13,523 bases of DNA, taken from Candidatus Sumerlaeota bacterium (GTDB lineage Bacteria; Sumerlaeota; Sumerlaeia; JADFCT01). The position numbers were made by a program, and so were the translations under genes. The notes beneath the pieces are model-generated. The model made no database searches and had not been told where the DNA came from. It saw only the letters and a program-made list of their open reading frames with translations. This document shows, in pieces, positions 7,442 through 13,522 of the stretch; positions within the stretch are counted from its first letter, which is position 1; each line of letters opens with the position of its first letter. Location of the stretch: assembly GCA_026398575.1 (NCBI GenBank), contig JAPLSP010000438.1, positions 1 through 13,523 of the forward strand, given 5' to 3'.

Positions 7442-10400
7442 ATGATGAAACGATTAGCTTCTGCCACAATCGCTCTTAGTCTCTTGCTTTCAGTTCTGAG
7501 CCTGCTATCTCGCGCGGCGGATCCGAACGAGGAGCAACAGCAGATCGCCGTTCTGAAATCCGACGCCTCGGCGCAACAAAAAGACGCGGCGTGCGCGCGG
7601 CTTAAGCGCATCGGCGGGGCGCAATCCGTGCCTGCGCTGGCCGCGCTTCTCGCGGATGAGCAACTCTCGCATTCAGCGCGTTACGCGCTCGAATCCATGC
7701 AGGCGCCCGAGGCGAGACGCGCTTTGATTGATGCGTTGGACAAAACCACCAGCCTCACAAAAGCAGGTATCATCAATTCGCTTGGCAATCGCCGCGAAAC
7801 AGCGGCTGCGCAGGCATTGACGAAATTACTGGCCGATAAGGACCCCGTTGTTGCCTGCGCAGCCGCGGTGGCATTGGGAAAAATTGCTGCCCCGGAAGCC
7901 CTGAAGGCGCTTCAAGCCGCGCTGCCCGATGCCTCCGAACCCACGCGCACGGCCATCGTGGACGGATTGCTGACGGGCGCCAATTGCGCGCTGGACGCCG
8001 GCGACCGCTCGGGGGCCTCGGCTATTTTCCAGAAACTCTACGAAGGGAAGGAAAAGGATCATGTGCGCATAGCGGCTTATGGCGGCATGATTCGCGCAGC
8101 GGGCGACGGCGCGCTTGGGCTTGTAACCACTGGCATAACGAGCAAGGACGGCGCCGCACAACTCGCCGCGCTTCAATTGGCCCGCGACATCCAGGACCCG
8201 GCGGCCTCAAAAGCGCTCGCTGACTTGCTGCCCAAAACGGCGCCTGCCATCCAAATCGCGTTAATCGGCGCGCTGAGCCAGCGTGGCGACGCAGAGGCTA
8301 CGATTCCCGCGGTCATCGCCATTGCCAGGAATCCGGATGCCGGCGTGCGCCTGGCTGCGATCGCAGCGCTGGGGGATATGGGTGACGCTTCCGCTGTTCC
8401 GTTGCTGTCTGCGATGGCCGCTTCCAAAGACGAGGCCGAACAGAAGGCGGCGCGGCAATCGCTACTTGAATTGCGGCGCGGCGCCGTCGCGGAAGCCATG
8501 ATCGCGCAATTGGCATCTGGTCAACCAGCCGAACAGGAGGAACTGGCGCGGGCCTTGGCCGACCGTGGCGATAAAACCGCCACGCCAAAGCTGATTGAAC
8601 TCGCTAAGAACGGGAATGATGCCGGACGCGCCGCCGCGTTGCGTGCGCTATCCGCGCTGGCGGATGATTCCTCGATTGCGCCGATGACGCAACTCCTTCT
8701 CGATGCAAAAACCGACGCCGTGCGCGCCGGCGCGCAAGAGGCGCTAACAGCGATATGCCTGCGCGCGCAGGCGAAACCGGGATTCGACGCCGAGCCAATC
8801 GCGGGCAAGATCGCAGGCGGCGACGCCGCGACGCGCATCGCCCTGCTGCCCGTATGCAGCGCGCTGAAGGATGCGCGCATTCGCGCTGCTCTGCGCAGCG
8901 CAGTCAAGGATAGCGACGCATCCATCAAAGCCGCCGCCATCCGCGCGTTGTGCGCCTCGCGCGATCAGGAACTCATGCCGGACCTTCTTGCCATCGCGCG
9001 CGATACCGCCGATGAAAGCATTCGCACACAAGCCATTCGCGGCTGCCTGCGGCTGGCCACTGCTGAAGAGAGCGCAAAACTCCCGCCTCAACAACGCGCC
9101 CGCCTGCTCGAGCCGATCCTTGCGGCCGCCCGCCGCCCGGAAGACAAATGGCTGGTTCTGGCCGCGCTGGCCAATGTGCCGGATGCGGAAGCCTTGAAGA
9201 TCGTGATGCCGTTGCTCGATGAAAAAGGTGTTCAGGCCGAAGCCGCTCAAGCCGCCATGCAGATCGCCTCCGCCATCCGGGGCGCGAATCCGAAAGAGGC
9301 GCGCGCCGCCTTGAAGAAGATTATCGCATCCGTCGTCGCCGATGACACTCGGCGCAAAGCGGCCGAGACGATCTTGAAGCAGATGGAAACCGGGGCGGCT
9401 GATTCCGATTACATCATCGTCTGGCAGTTTGCTGGGCCTTATGTGCAAAGCGGGAAAACGTTTAAGGAACTTTTCGATATCCCGTTTGCTCCAGAGATGA
9501 CAGGGGAAAAAAGCGCGAAAGACAGCAAGGACGCCAAGGACAACAAGGACCAGAAAGATAGCAAAGATCCCAAAGGCGCCGCGATCGTGTGGAAGCCGCT
9601 GCCTGCCGGGACGGATCCGGCGAAACCGTGGCTGCTGGATTTGCTCAAGGCCATCGGCGGCGAAACGCGCGTCGCCTACGTCCGCACAAAAGTTCTTTCC
9701 GATAAAGCGCAGGACGCCCAGCTCTATCTCGGCTCGGACGACGGCGTAAAGGTCTGGCTCAACGGCAAACAGGTTTATTCCAACAATGCCCAGCGCGCGA
9801 TCAAGCAGGACTCGGACAAGGCGAACGTGACGCTTCAAGCGGGCTGGAACACGCTCCTCATGAAGATTTCACAAAACAATCTTGGCTGGGAATTTTGCGC
9901 GCGTTTCGTCAAGCGCGACGGCAGCCGCTTGGATGGACTCGTCGCCAGCGCTGCCTTTGATCCTGGCGAAGAGATTGCCATCATTCCTTCAACAGCAAAA
10001 TCGCCCGCCGCTCAAGCATCTCCCGCTGCGCAAGCAACCGCGGCCGGGCAAACTCCGCCATCGTCGCCCAAGCCTTCCGCCGCGCAGACGCCGCCCGCTC
10101 CCAAAGCGCCGTTCCGCAAACAGCAGATGGACCCGGTCTTCCGGAGCGAAGGCGTGGCGGTGGCCGACTTCAATCGCGATGGCAAGCTGGACATCGCAAC
10201 CGGCAACATGCTCTACCTTGGTCCCGACTGGAAGCCGCAGCCCATGCTGGCCAAGCCGAAGGAGTATAAGCTCGAAGGCTACAGCGACGAATTCTACTGC
10301 TTCGCCGAAGACGTGGATCGCGACGGCTGGCTTGATGTGATCGTGATCGGCTTTCCGGGCGCCAAGACGCGCTGGCTGAAAAATCCGGGCGCCGGCGGCG

Positions 10401-11176
10401 GACCATGGACCGAGAGTCTCGCCATCGCAAAGACCGGCAACGAAAGCCCGGATTGGGTGGACCTCTTCAAGGACGGGCATAAGGTCCTCGTCTTCATTTC
10501 GGATAAAGGCATGGCCTACGCGCATCCGGGAGAAGACCCCACGAAGCTCTGGACAATTAATCCGATTGCGAGTCCTGGCGATCCGCGTCCCGCACACGGC
10601 CTTGGCGTCGGCGACATCAATGGCGATGGACGCAACGACATCGTCTGCCCCAACGGCTGGTGGGAGGCGTCCGCCGACAAGACCGCGACCCCATGGAAAT
10701 TCCACAAGGCCGACTTGGGCAAGGCCTGCGCGCAGATGTGCGTTGGCGACGTGGACGGCGACGGCAAGGCCGACGTCGTCAGCAGCAGCGCCCACGACTA
10801 CGGCCTCTGGTGGCATCAGCAAACGGCGGACGGATGGATCACGCATGAGATTGACAAGAGCGTCTCGCAACTGCACGCCATCATGCTTTACGACATGAAC
10901 GGCGACGGCCTGCCCGACATCGTGACCGGGAAACGATTCTGGGCGCACCGCCACGATCCCGGCGCGGACGAACCCGCCTTCTTGAGCATCTGGACCCTCC
11001 AGCGCAAAGATGGCAAGCCTTCATGGACCCGCAGCGACCTTGACGACGACAGCGGCGTGGGCCTTCATTTCCAGATCATTGACATTAACAGCGACGGCCT
11101 GCCCGACGTGGTCACCTCCAGCAAAAAAGGCATTTTCATCTTCACCCAGCTAGCCGATAATCATCAAAAGCTGTAA
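7442..11176 (+). CDS. Secreted HEAT-repeat / sugar-binding-like / FG-GAP (VCBS) fusion protein
   Basis: A 1244-residue protein. Residues 1-22 are a signal peptide (MMKRLASATIALSLLLSV, cleavage near SRAAD). About 25-645 is a long run of HEAT/PBS-lyase-like alpha-solenoid repeats of roughly 30 residues (RYALESMQAPEARRALIDAL, VACAAAVALGKIAAPEALKA, VRLAAIAALGDMGDASAVPL). About 655-840 is a beta module seen in many planctomycete secreted proteins (WQFAGPY; AQLYLGSDDGVKVWLNGKQV; LQAGWNTLLMKIS), PA14/galactose-binding-like. A Lys-Asp-X repeat (693-713) is inserted in it. A Pro/Ala/Gln linker (about 850-890) leads to an FG-GAP/VCBS propeller with six DxDxDG-type calcium loops: DFNRDGKLD, DVDRDGWLD, DINGDGRND, DVDGDGKAD, DMNGDGLPD and DINSDGLPD. 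No catalytic residues seen; it is probably an adhesion, scaffold or ligand-binding protein at the cell surface. Last gene of the cluster; no hairpin-plus-T terminator follows. Confidence 0.86.
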   Translation: MMKRLASATIALSLLLSVLSLLSRAADPNEEQQQIAVLKSDASAQQKDAACARLKRIGGAQSVPALAALLADEQLSHSARYALESMQAPEARRALIDALDKTTSLTKAGIINSLGNRRETAAAQALTKLLADKDPVVACAAAVALGKIAAPEALKALQAALPDASEPTRTAIVDGLLTGANCALDAGDRSGASAIFQKLYEGKEKDHVRIAAYGGMIRAAGDGALGLVTTGITSKDGAAQLAALQLARDIQDPAASKALADLLPKTAPAIQIALIGALSQRGDAEATIPAVIAIARNPDAGVRLAAIAALGDMGDASAVPLLSAMAASKDEAEQKAARQSLLELRRGAVAEAMIAQLASGQPAEQEELARALADRGDKTATPKLIELAKNGNDAGRAAALRALSALADDSSIAPMTQLLLDAKTDAVRAGAQEALTAICLRAQAKPGFDAEPIAGKIAGGDAATRIALLPVCSALKDARIRAALRSAVKDSDASIKAAAIRALCASRDQELMPDLLAIARDTADESIRTQAIRGCLRLATAEESAKLPPQQRARLLEPILAAARRPEDKWLVLAALANVPDAEALKIVMPLLDEKGVQAEAAQAAMQIASAIRGANPKEARAALKKIIASVVADDTRRKAAETILKQMETGAADSDYIIVWQFAGPYVQSGKTFKELFDIPFAPEMTGEKSAKDSKDAKDNKDQKDSKDPKGAAIVWKPLPAGTDPAKPWLLDLLKAIGGETRVAYVRTKVLSDKAQDAQLYLGSDDGVKVWLNGKQVYSNNAQRAIKQDSDKANVTLQAGWNTLLMKISQNNLGWEFCARFVKRDGSRLDGLVASAAFDPGEEIAIIPSTAKSPAAQASPAAQATAAGQTPPSSPKPSAAQTPPAPKAPFRKQQMDPVFRSEGVAVADFNRDGKLDIATGNMLYLGPDWKPQPMLAKPKEYKLEGYSDEFYCFAEDVDRDGWLDVIVIGFPGAKTRWLKNPGAGGGPWTESLAIAKTGNESPDWVDLFKDGHKVLVFISDKGMAYAHPGEDPTKLWTINPIASPGDPRPAHGLGVGDINGDGRNDIVCPNGWWEASADKTATPWKFHKADLGKACAQMCVGDVDGDGKADVVSSSAHDYGLWWHQQTADGWITHEIDKSVSQLHAIMLYDMNGDGLPDIVTGKRFWAHRHDPGADEPAFLSIWTLQRKDGKPSWTRSDLDDDSGVGLHFQIIDINSDGLPDVVTSSKKGIFIFTQLADNHQKL
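9518..9580 (+). repeat. In-frame 9-bp repeat encoding Lys-Asp-X, 7 units
   Basis: Seven 9-bp units of form AARGAYNNC (AAAGACAGC, AAGGACGCC, AAGGACAAC, AAGGACCAG, AAAGATAGC, AAAGATCCC, AAAGGCGCC) encode a highly charged KDx segment (KDSKDAKDNKDQKDSKDPK) at residues 693-713 of the fusion protein. It sits in a loop between two beta strands of the sugar-binding-like module. The period equals that of the intergenic arrays, which keeps the frame. Confidence 0.85.
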
Positions 11177-11257
11177 CAGCCTCATGGGCATTGTGAATAT
11201 GATTTTTTTATTCTGCATTAACAATAAAAAGATAAATTCCAAATAAGGAATCGCACT

Positions 11258-12013
11258 ATGTCATTTCTCAGCAAACTATTCAGCCGAAAGGAAACGAACA
11301 AGGGCTTTATGATGCCGCCTCAGATCTACGTCGAAGATTTGGGCGATGGTGTCAATCTGGAGATGATCTGGATTCCGGCGGGGACGTTCCAGATGGGAAG
11401 CGAAGAAGACGATAACCAAAAGCCGATTCACGCAGTGGAATTGGACGGCTTCTGGCTGGGGAAATATCCAGTGACGCAAGCGCAGTATATGACGGTCATC
11501 GGCTCTAATCCATCCTGCTTCGATGGAGCGAACAATCCGGTGGAGCGGGTGAGTTGGGATGATGCGACAAAATTCTGCGAGAAGATTTCGCAGAAGACGG
11601 GCAAGATTTATGCCCTGCCGAGCGAAGCGCAGTGGGAATATGCCTGCCGCGCAGGATCACAAGGCAAATACTGCTTCGGCGATTCATGGAATTCGCTCGG
11701 CAAATATGCATGGTTCATTGGAAATTCAAAAGAACAGACGCATCCCGTCGGTCAAAAAAAGGCCAATACATGGGGATTATTCGACATGCACGGCAATGTC
11801 TGGGAATGGTGCGCAGATTGGCATGATCAAGAATATTATGCCCAGTCGCCAAAGAGGAATCCTACTGGGCCAGCTCATGGGACTGCCCGGGTTTTGCGCG
11901 GCGGGTCATGGGACTTCTTTCCAGACGGCTGTAGCGCGGCGAGACGCCGCAGCCGCGGTCCAGCCGACCGGGATCGCAGCTTCGGTTTACGGTTGGCACG
12001 GACTGAAAAGTAA
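11258..12013 (+). CDS. Formylglycine-generating-enzyme-fold (SUMF1) protein, putative DGR target
   Basis: A 251-residue protein with the FGE-sulfatase/C-type-lectin-like fold. Landmarks: EMIWIPAGTFQMGSEEDD (about 34-51), VELDGFWLGKYPVTQAQY, NNPVERVSWDDATKFCEKIS, ALPSEAQWEYACRAG, THPVGQKKANTWGLFDMHGN, VWEWCADW and, at 214-218, RGGSW. No signal peptide; a short basic N-terminus precedes the domain. In true FGE a Cys pair lies after RGGS; here only the second position is Cys (C225 in RGGSWDFFPDGC), so formylglycine synthesis is unlikely, and no sulfatase is nearby. After RGGSW the residues match the layout of DGR variable regions in FGE-fold targets (spaced Pro, Cys, Ala, Arg and Gly landmarks with varied residues between). 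It is followed 85 bp later by an Avd-like gene start, the usual neighbour of such targets. Likely a ligand-binding protein whose surface was or is diversified. AAGGA at 11245-11249 sits 8 nt before ATG 11258. Base composition looks richer in AT than the genes to its left. Confidence 0.88.
   Translation: MSFLSKLFSRKETNKGFMMPPQIYVEDLGDGVNLEMIWIPAGTFQMGSEEDDNQKPIHAVELDGFWLGKYPVTQAQYMTVIGSNPSCFDGANNPVERVSWDDATKFCEKISQKTGKIYALPSEAQWEYACRAGSQGKYCFGDSWNSLGKYAWFIGNSKEQTHPVGQKKANTWGLFDMHGNVWEWCADWHDQEYYAQSPKRNPTGPAHGTARVLRGGSWDFFPDGCSAARRRSRGPADRDRSFGLRLARTEK
11909..11986 (+). other. Putative DGR variable region (VR) at the 3' end of the FGE-fold gene
   Basis: From the Trp of RGGSW to the Gly of SFGL, 24 codons lie between (11912-11983). 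Eighteen end in C or T, and the positions I would align to Asn in known FGE-type template-encoded segments are filled by GAC, TTC, TTT, GGC, CGC, GGT, GAT, AGC and TTC. That is what adenine-directed mutagenesis of AAC/AAT codons gives. Fixed landmarks (CCA, TGT, GCG, CGG) lie between them. The template repeat is not in this window, so the call is inference from family knowledge plus codon pattern. Confidence 0.6.
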
Positions 12014-12017
12014 CACA

Positions 12018-12050
12018 TACGCTGGCGCCCTATATACTCTTGCGAGCGTA
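12018..12050 (+). repeat. Inverted repeat downstream of the VR
   Basis: TACGCT (12018-12023) and AGCGTA (12045-12050) are perfect 6-bp arms around a 21-nt spacer, starting 4 bp after the FGE-fold stop. DGR targets often have a hairpin just downstream of the variable region that aids retrohoming, but the known ones have longer stems and short loops, so this is only a weak candidate. Confidence 0.25.
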
Positions 12051-12077
12051 GCGGGTGAATTTTTTCTAAAAATCTGG

Positions 12078-12085
12078 AAAGGAGG
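12078..12085 (+). promoter_or_regulatory. Shine-Dalgarno of the avd remnant
   Basis: AAAGGAGG is a near-perfect Shine-Dalgarno, though 13 nt from ATG 12099, a long spacing. It shows that the start region of the truncated gene has been kept. Confidence 0.5.
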
Positions 12086-12098
12086 CGGCTTCAATATC

Positions 12099-12152
12099 AT
12101 GGCAAACGAAGAACTGCCGATCATTCAAAAAACATACGACCTGATTCTCTGA
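12099..12152 (+). pseudogene. avd: Truncated DGR accessory protein Avd / four-helix-bundle protein (N-terminal 17 codons)
   Basis: ATG 12099 opens MANEELPIIQKTYDLIL and then TGA at 12150. The string ELPIIQKTYDLI is the hallmark N-terminus of the Avd (bAvd-like, four-helix bundle) accessory proteins that lie between target gene and reverse transcriptase in diversity-generating retroelements; full-length members are about 110-130 aa and form a pentamer that binds the RT and template RNA. In intact members the next residue is usually Trp (TGG); here the frame reads CTC TGA and then unrelated sequence, so homology ends at residue 17. Downstream sequence soon becomes the 3' end of a convergent nucleotidyltransferase gene (stop at 12183), which leaves about 30 bp for the breakpoint. 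The rest of avd, the template repeat and the RT are absent, consistent with deletion or with a mobile target cassette that copied only the start of avd. Identification is from remembered family sequence. Confidence 0.7.
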
Positions 12153-12162
12153 ATATGCGCTT

Positions 12163-12174
12163 CGGCTATAGCCG
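12163..12174. repeat. 12-bp perfect palindrome CGGCTATAGCCG
   Basis: A perfect palindrome lies in the 30-bp space between the avd stop and the convergent nucleotidyltransferase stop, at the presumed breakpoint. No T-run follows on either strand, so a rho-independent terminator is not well supported; a small bidirectional hairpin or chance are both possible. Confidence 0.4.
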
Positions 12175-12182
12175 GTTTGGGT

Positions 12183-12500
12183 TCATGAGGCGGCATAAAG
12201 CGTTCGTCCTTCCCGCAGCGCCCAATAAACAGGGCTTGTGCACCAGTCTCGCCGCTCTTCCATCTCTTTTTCTGAATAAACCAGCACGTCCACTCCCGCG
12301 CCGATATCGCCTACCGCTCCGCGCAGCCGGGCCATTTCTTCGCACCGGTCATCCACCTGCCGTTCGATGACCATAAGGTCCACGTCAGAATCTTCACTGG
12401 CCTCGCCACGCGCATAGGAGCCGAAGAGGATCACACGCTTGGGCTTGGATGCGGTGACGACGCGCGCCACGGCTTCTTGCAGCATCGTTTCATCTATCAT
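12183..12500 (-). CDS. MNT-type nucleotidyltransferase domain protein (antitoxin-like)
   Basis: A 105-residue protein starting MIDETMLQEAVARVV. The minimal nucleotidyltransferase motif is complete: VILFGSYARGEASEDSDVDLMV, with the GS pair, Arg and paired catalytic Asp residues (DSDVDL), followed by a third acidic strand (GVDVLVYS), and the usual end REGRTLYAA. This size and layout match MntA-like proteins, which in HEPN-MNT systems adenylylate and so silence a HEPN ribonuclease toxin. The HEPN partner normally directly follows or precedes; neither the 30 bp downstream nor the 116 bp upstream contains one, so it appears orphaned. Start: ATG 12500 has GGAGG 6 nt upstream; an in-frame ATG at 12569 would add 23 basic residues and is less likely. 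It converges on the avd remnant. Confidence 0.87.
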   Translation of the reverse strand: MIDETMLQEAVARVVTASKPKRVILFGSYARGEASEDSDVDLMVIERQVDDRCEEMARLRGAVGDIGAGVDVLVYSEKEMEERRDWCTSPVYWALREGRTLYAAS

Positions 12501-12506
12501 CTTCCG

Positions 12507-12511
12507 CCTCC
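12507..12511 (-). promoter_or_regulatory. Ribosome binding site deciding the start at 12500
   Basis: GGAGG on the minus strand, 6 nt before ATG 12500. It supports the 105-aa form over the 128-aa form from 12569. Confidence 0.65.
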
Positions 12512-12558
12512 AAAACTTTGCGGCTCTCAATCGCCGTATTGCGCGCTTCTGGAAATGA

Positions 12559-12587
12559 TTTATTGTCAACTAAGGCCGTAGAGTCAA
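12559..12587 (-). promoter_or_regulatory. Candidate sigma70-like promoter for the nucleotidyltransferase
   Basis: On the minus strand TTGACT (12587-12582) is followed after exactly 17 nt by AATAAA (12564-12559), matching 5 of 6 and 4 of 6 consensus bases. It would give a leader of about 50 nt to ATG 12500. The sigma factor preference of this organism is unknown. Confidence 0.3.
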
Positions 12588-12602
12588 GCGCCCTGCGCCT
12601 TG

Positions 12603-12632
12603 AATAATCGTATTATTTATGGCTTGCCATAA
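12603..12632. repeat. Two adjacent short inverted repeats at the 3' end of the minus-strand gene
   Basis: AATAAT-CGT-ATTATT (12603-12617) and TTATGGC-TT-GCCATAA (12617-12632) abut each other, and the second contains the stop codon of the minus-strand gene. Stems are short and AT-rich and there is no clear T-run, so a terminator role is uncertain. Confidence 0.3.
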
Positions 12633-13522
12633 TCCATCGGCAGGAACTGCAGTCTCTCCCACGGCACGTCCTTGAGGAGAGCCCACACCGGCGTGCCTTT
12701 GAAGAGGGCGGGGTAGGGGTCTTCCTGTCCGAGCCTTGTGTAGGACTTGGGATTATATGCGCGCATGGTGATTGCGCCGGCCTTGTCCCACACGACAAAT
12801 CCGTACTTCTGCGCCGCCTTGGCGATGATCTTGCCGATCGGGTGCATCTTCAGCGCGTCCACGTCCACCGCGGGATCGAGGCGGAAGCGCAAGCCCTCCG
12901 GAATCCGGTTGGGCGCGTCCTTGGGATTATATCCGTCCGAGCGGTTTGCCGGCCACGAAACCACGCTCCACTTCTCCGCATCCACCAGCGAGATGCCGAG
13001 GACGTGATTGATTTCGCCCCGCCGCAATTCCTCGGGACTGATCTGCCCTCCGAGGAAGGGCAGTCCCGTGGCGCACGTGCCATACGGCCTCGTCCAGATG
13101 CCCTGGCTTTTCGAGACGTTCTTCAGGCGCCCGCCCCAGGTGGCCTGCCATTGGTTGTTGACTTTCCGGGTCAGCCAGAATTCCCAGATCGTATCGCTGG
13201 AAGGTTGATAGACCGTCATCTCCATGTCGGTGCCGTCGGCCTGTTCGGCGTATTCGGGTATTGGAACCGCCTCCCATTGCTTGGCCAGGTTCTTGTCCGA
13301 AAATCCTTTCTTCTGGCCGTCCCATTCCGTGACCTTGACCGTCGGGACGTTCGCATCGGCGATATAAATCGGGCTGGCGTAGAACGTTAAATTAATGGAC
13401 ACCGTGCCGTAGTAGGCATTTATCTGCCGCAACAATTCAGTCGCGAAGTGGGCGGAATTGGGATGCAACGGCGCGGTGGTGGGGATCGGCGAGTACCCGA
13501 AACTGGTGGGCGCGAATATCAT
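12617..13522 (-). CDS. Uncharacterised secreted-type protein, C-terminal 301 residues (runs off right edge)
   Basis: The frame is open to the right edge, so the visible ATG at 13522 is probably internal and the true N-terminus lies outside. Visible pattern: LHPNSAHFATELLRQI, YASPIYIADANVP, WEAVPIPEYAEQADGTDMEM, DTIWEFWLTRK, QATWGGRLKNVSKSQGIW, then LPFLGGQISPEELRRGEINH, an SVVSWPANRSDG element, IPEGLRFRLDPAVDVDAL, IAKAAQKYGFVVWDKAGAI and a final PWERLQFLPMDYG. I recall this series (GLP-LGG-ELRxGxIxHxL, PAxRxDG, IPEGxRFRLxP, AxxYGxxVxDKAGA, PWxxLQxL) from uncharacterised extracellular proteins of actinobacteria and other soil bacteria with a beta-rich fold; no catalytic role is established. 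Not a reverse transcriptase or sulfatase. It is 116 bp upstream of the nucleotidyltransferase on the same strand. Confidence 0.72.
   Translation of the reverse strand: MIFAPTSFGYSPIPTTAPLHPNSAHFATELLRQINAYYGTVSINLTFYASPIYIADANVPTVKVTEWDGQKKGFSDKNLAKQWEAVPIPEYAEQADGTDMEMTVYQPSSDTIWEFWLTRKVNNQWQATWGGRLKNVSKSQGIWTRPYGTCATGLPFLGGQISPEELRRGEINHVLGISLVDAEKWSVVSWPANRSDGYNPKDAPNRIPEGLRFRLDPAVDVDALKMHPIGKIIAKAAQKYGFVVWDKAGAITMRAYNPKSYTRLGQEDPYPALFKGTPVWALLKDVPWERLQFLPMDYGKP

Noticed and set aside
11258..12013. Annotation as a sulfatase-activating formylglycine-generating enzyme.
   Set aside because: The Cys pair is missing and no sulfatase gene is present; the DGR target reading explains the C-terminus better.
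12163..12174. Palindrome as a rho-independent terminator.
   Set aside because: No T-run on either side and a 12-bp palindrome has no loop.
12155..12370. A + strand frame with SRF...RRHK.FVL, faintly like the continuation of Avd after a frameshift.
   Set aside because: Most of it is antisense to the well-supported nucleotidyltransferase C-terminus, so the resemblance is probably chance.
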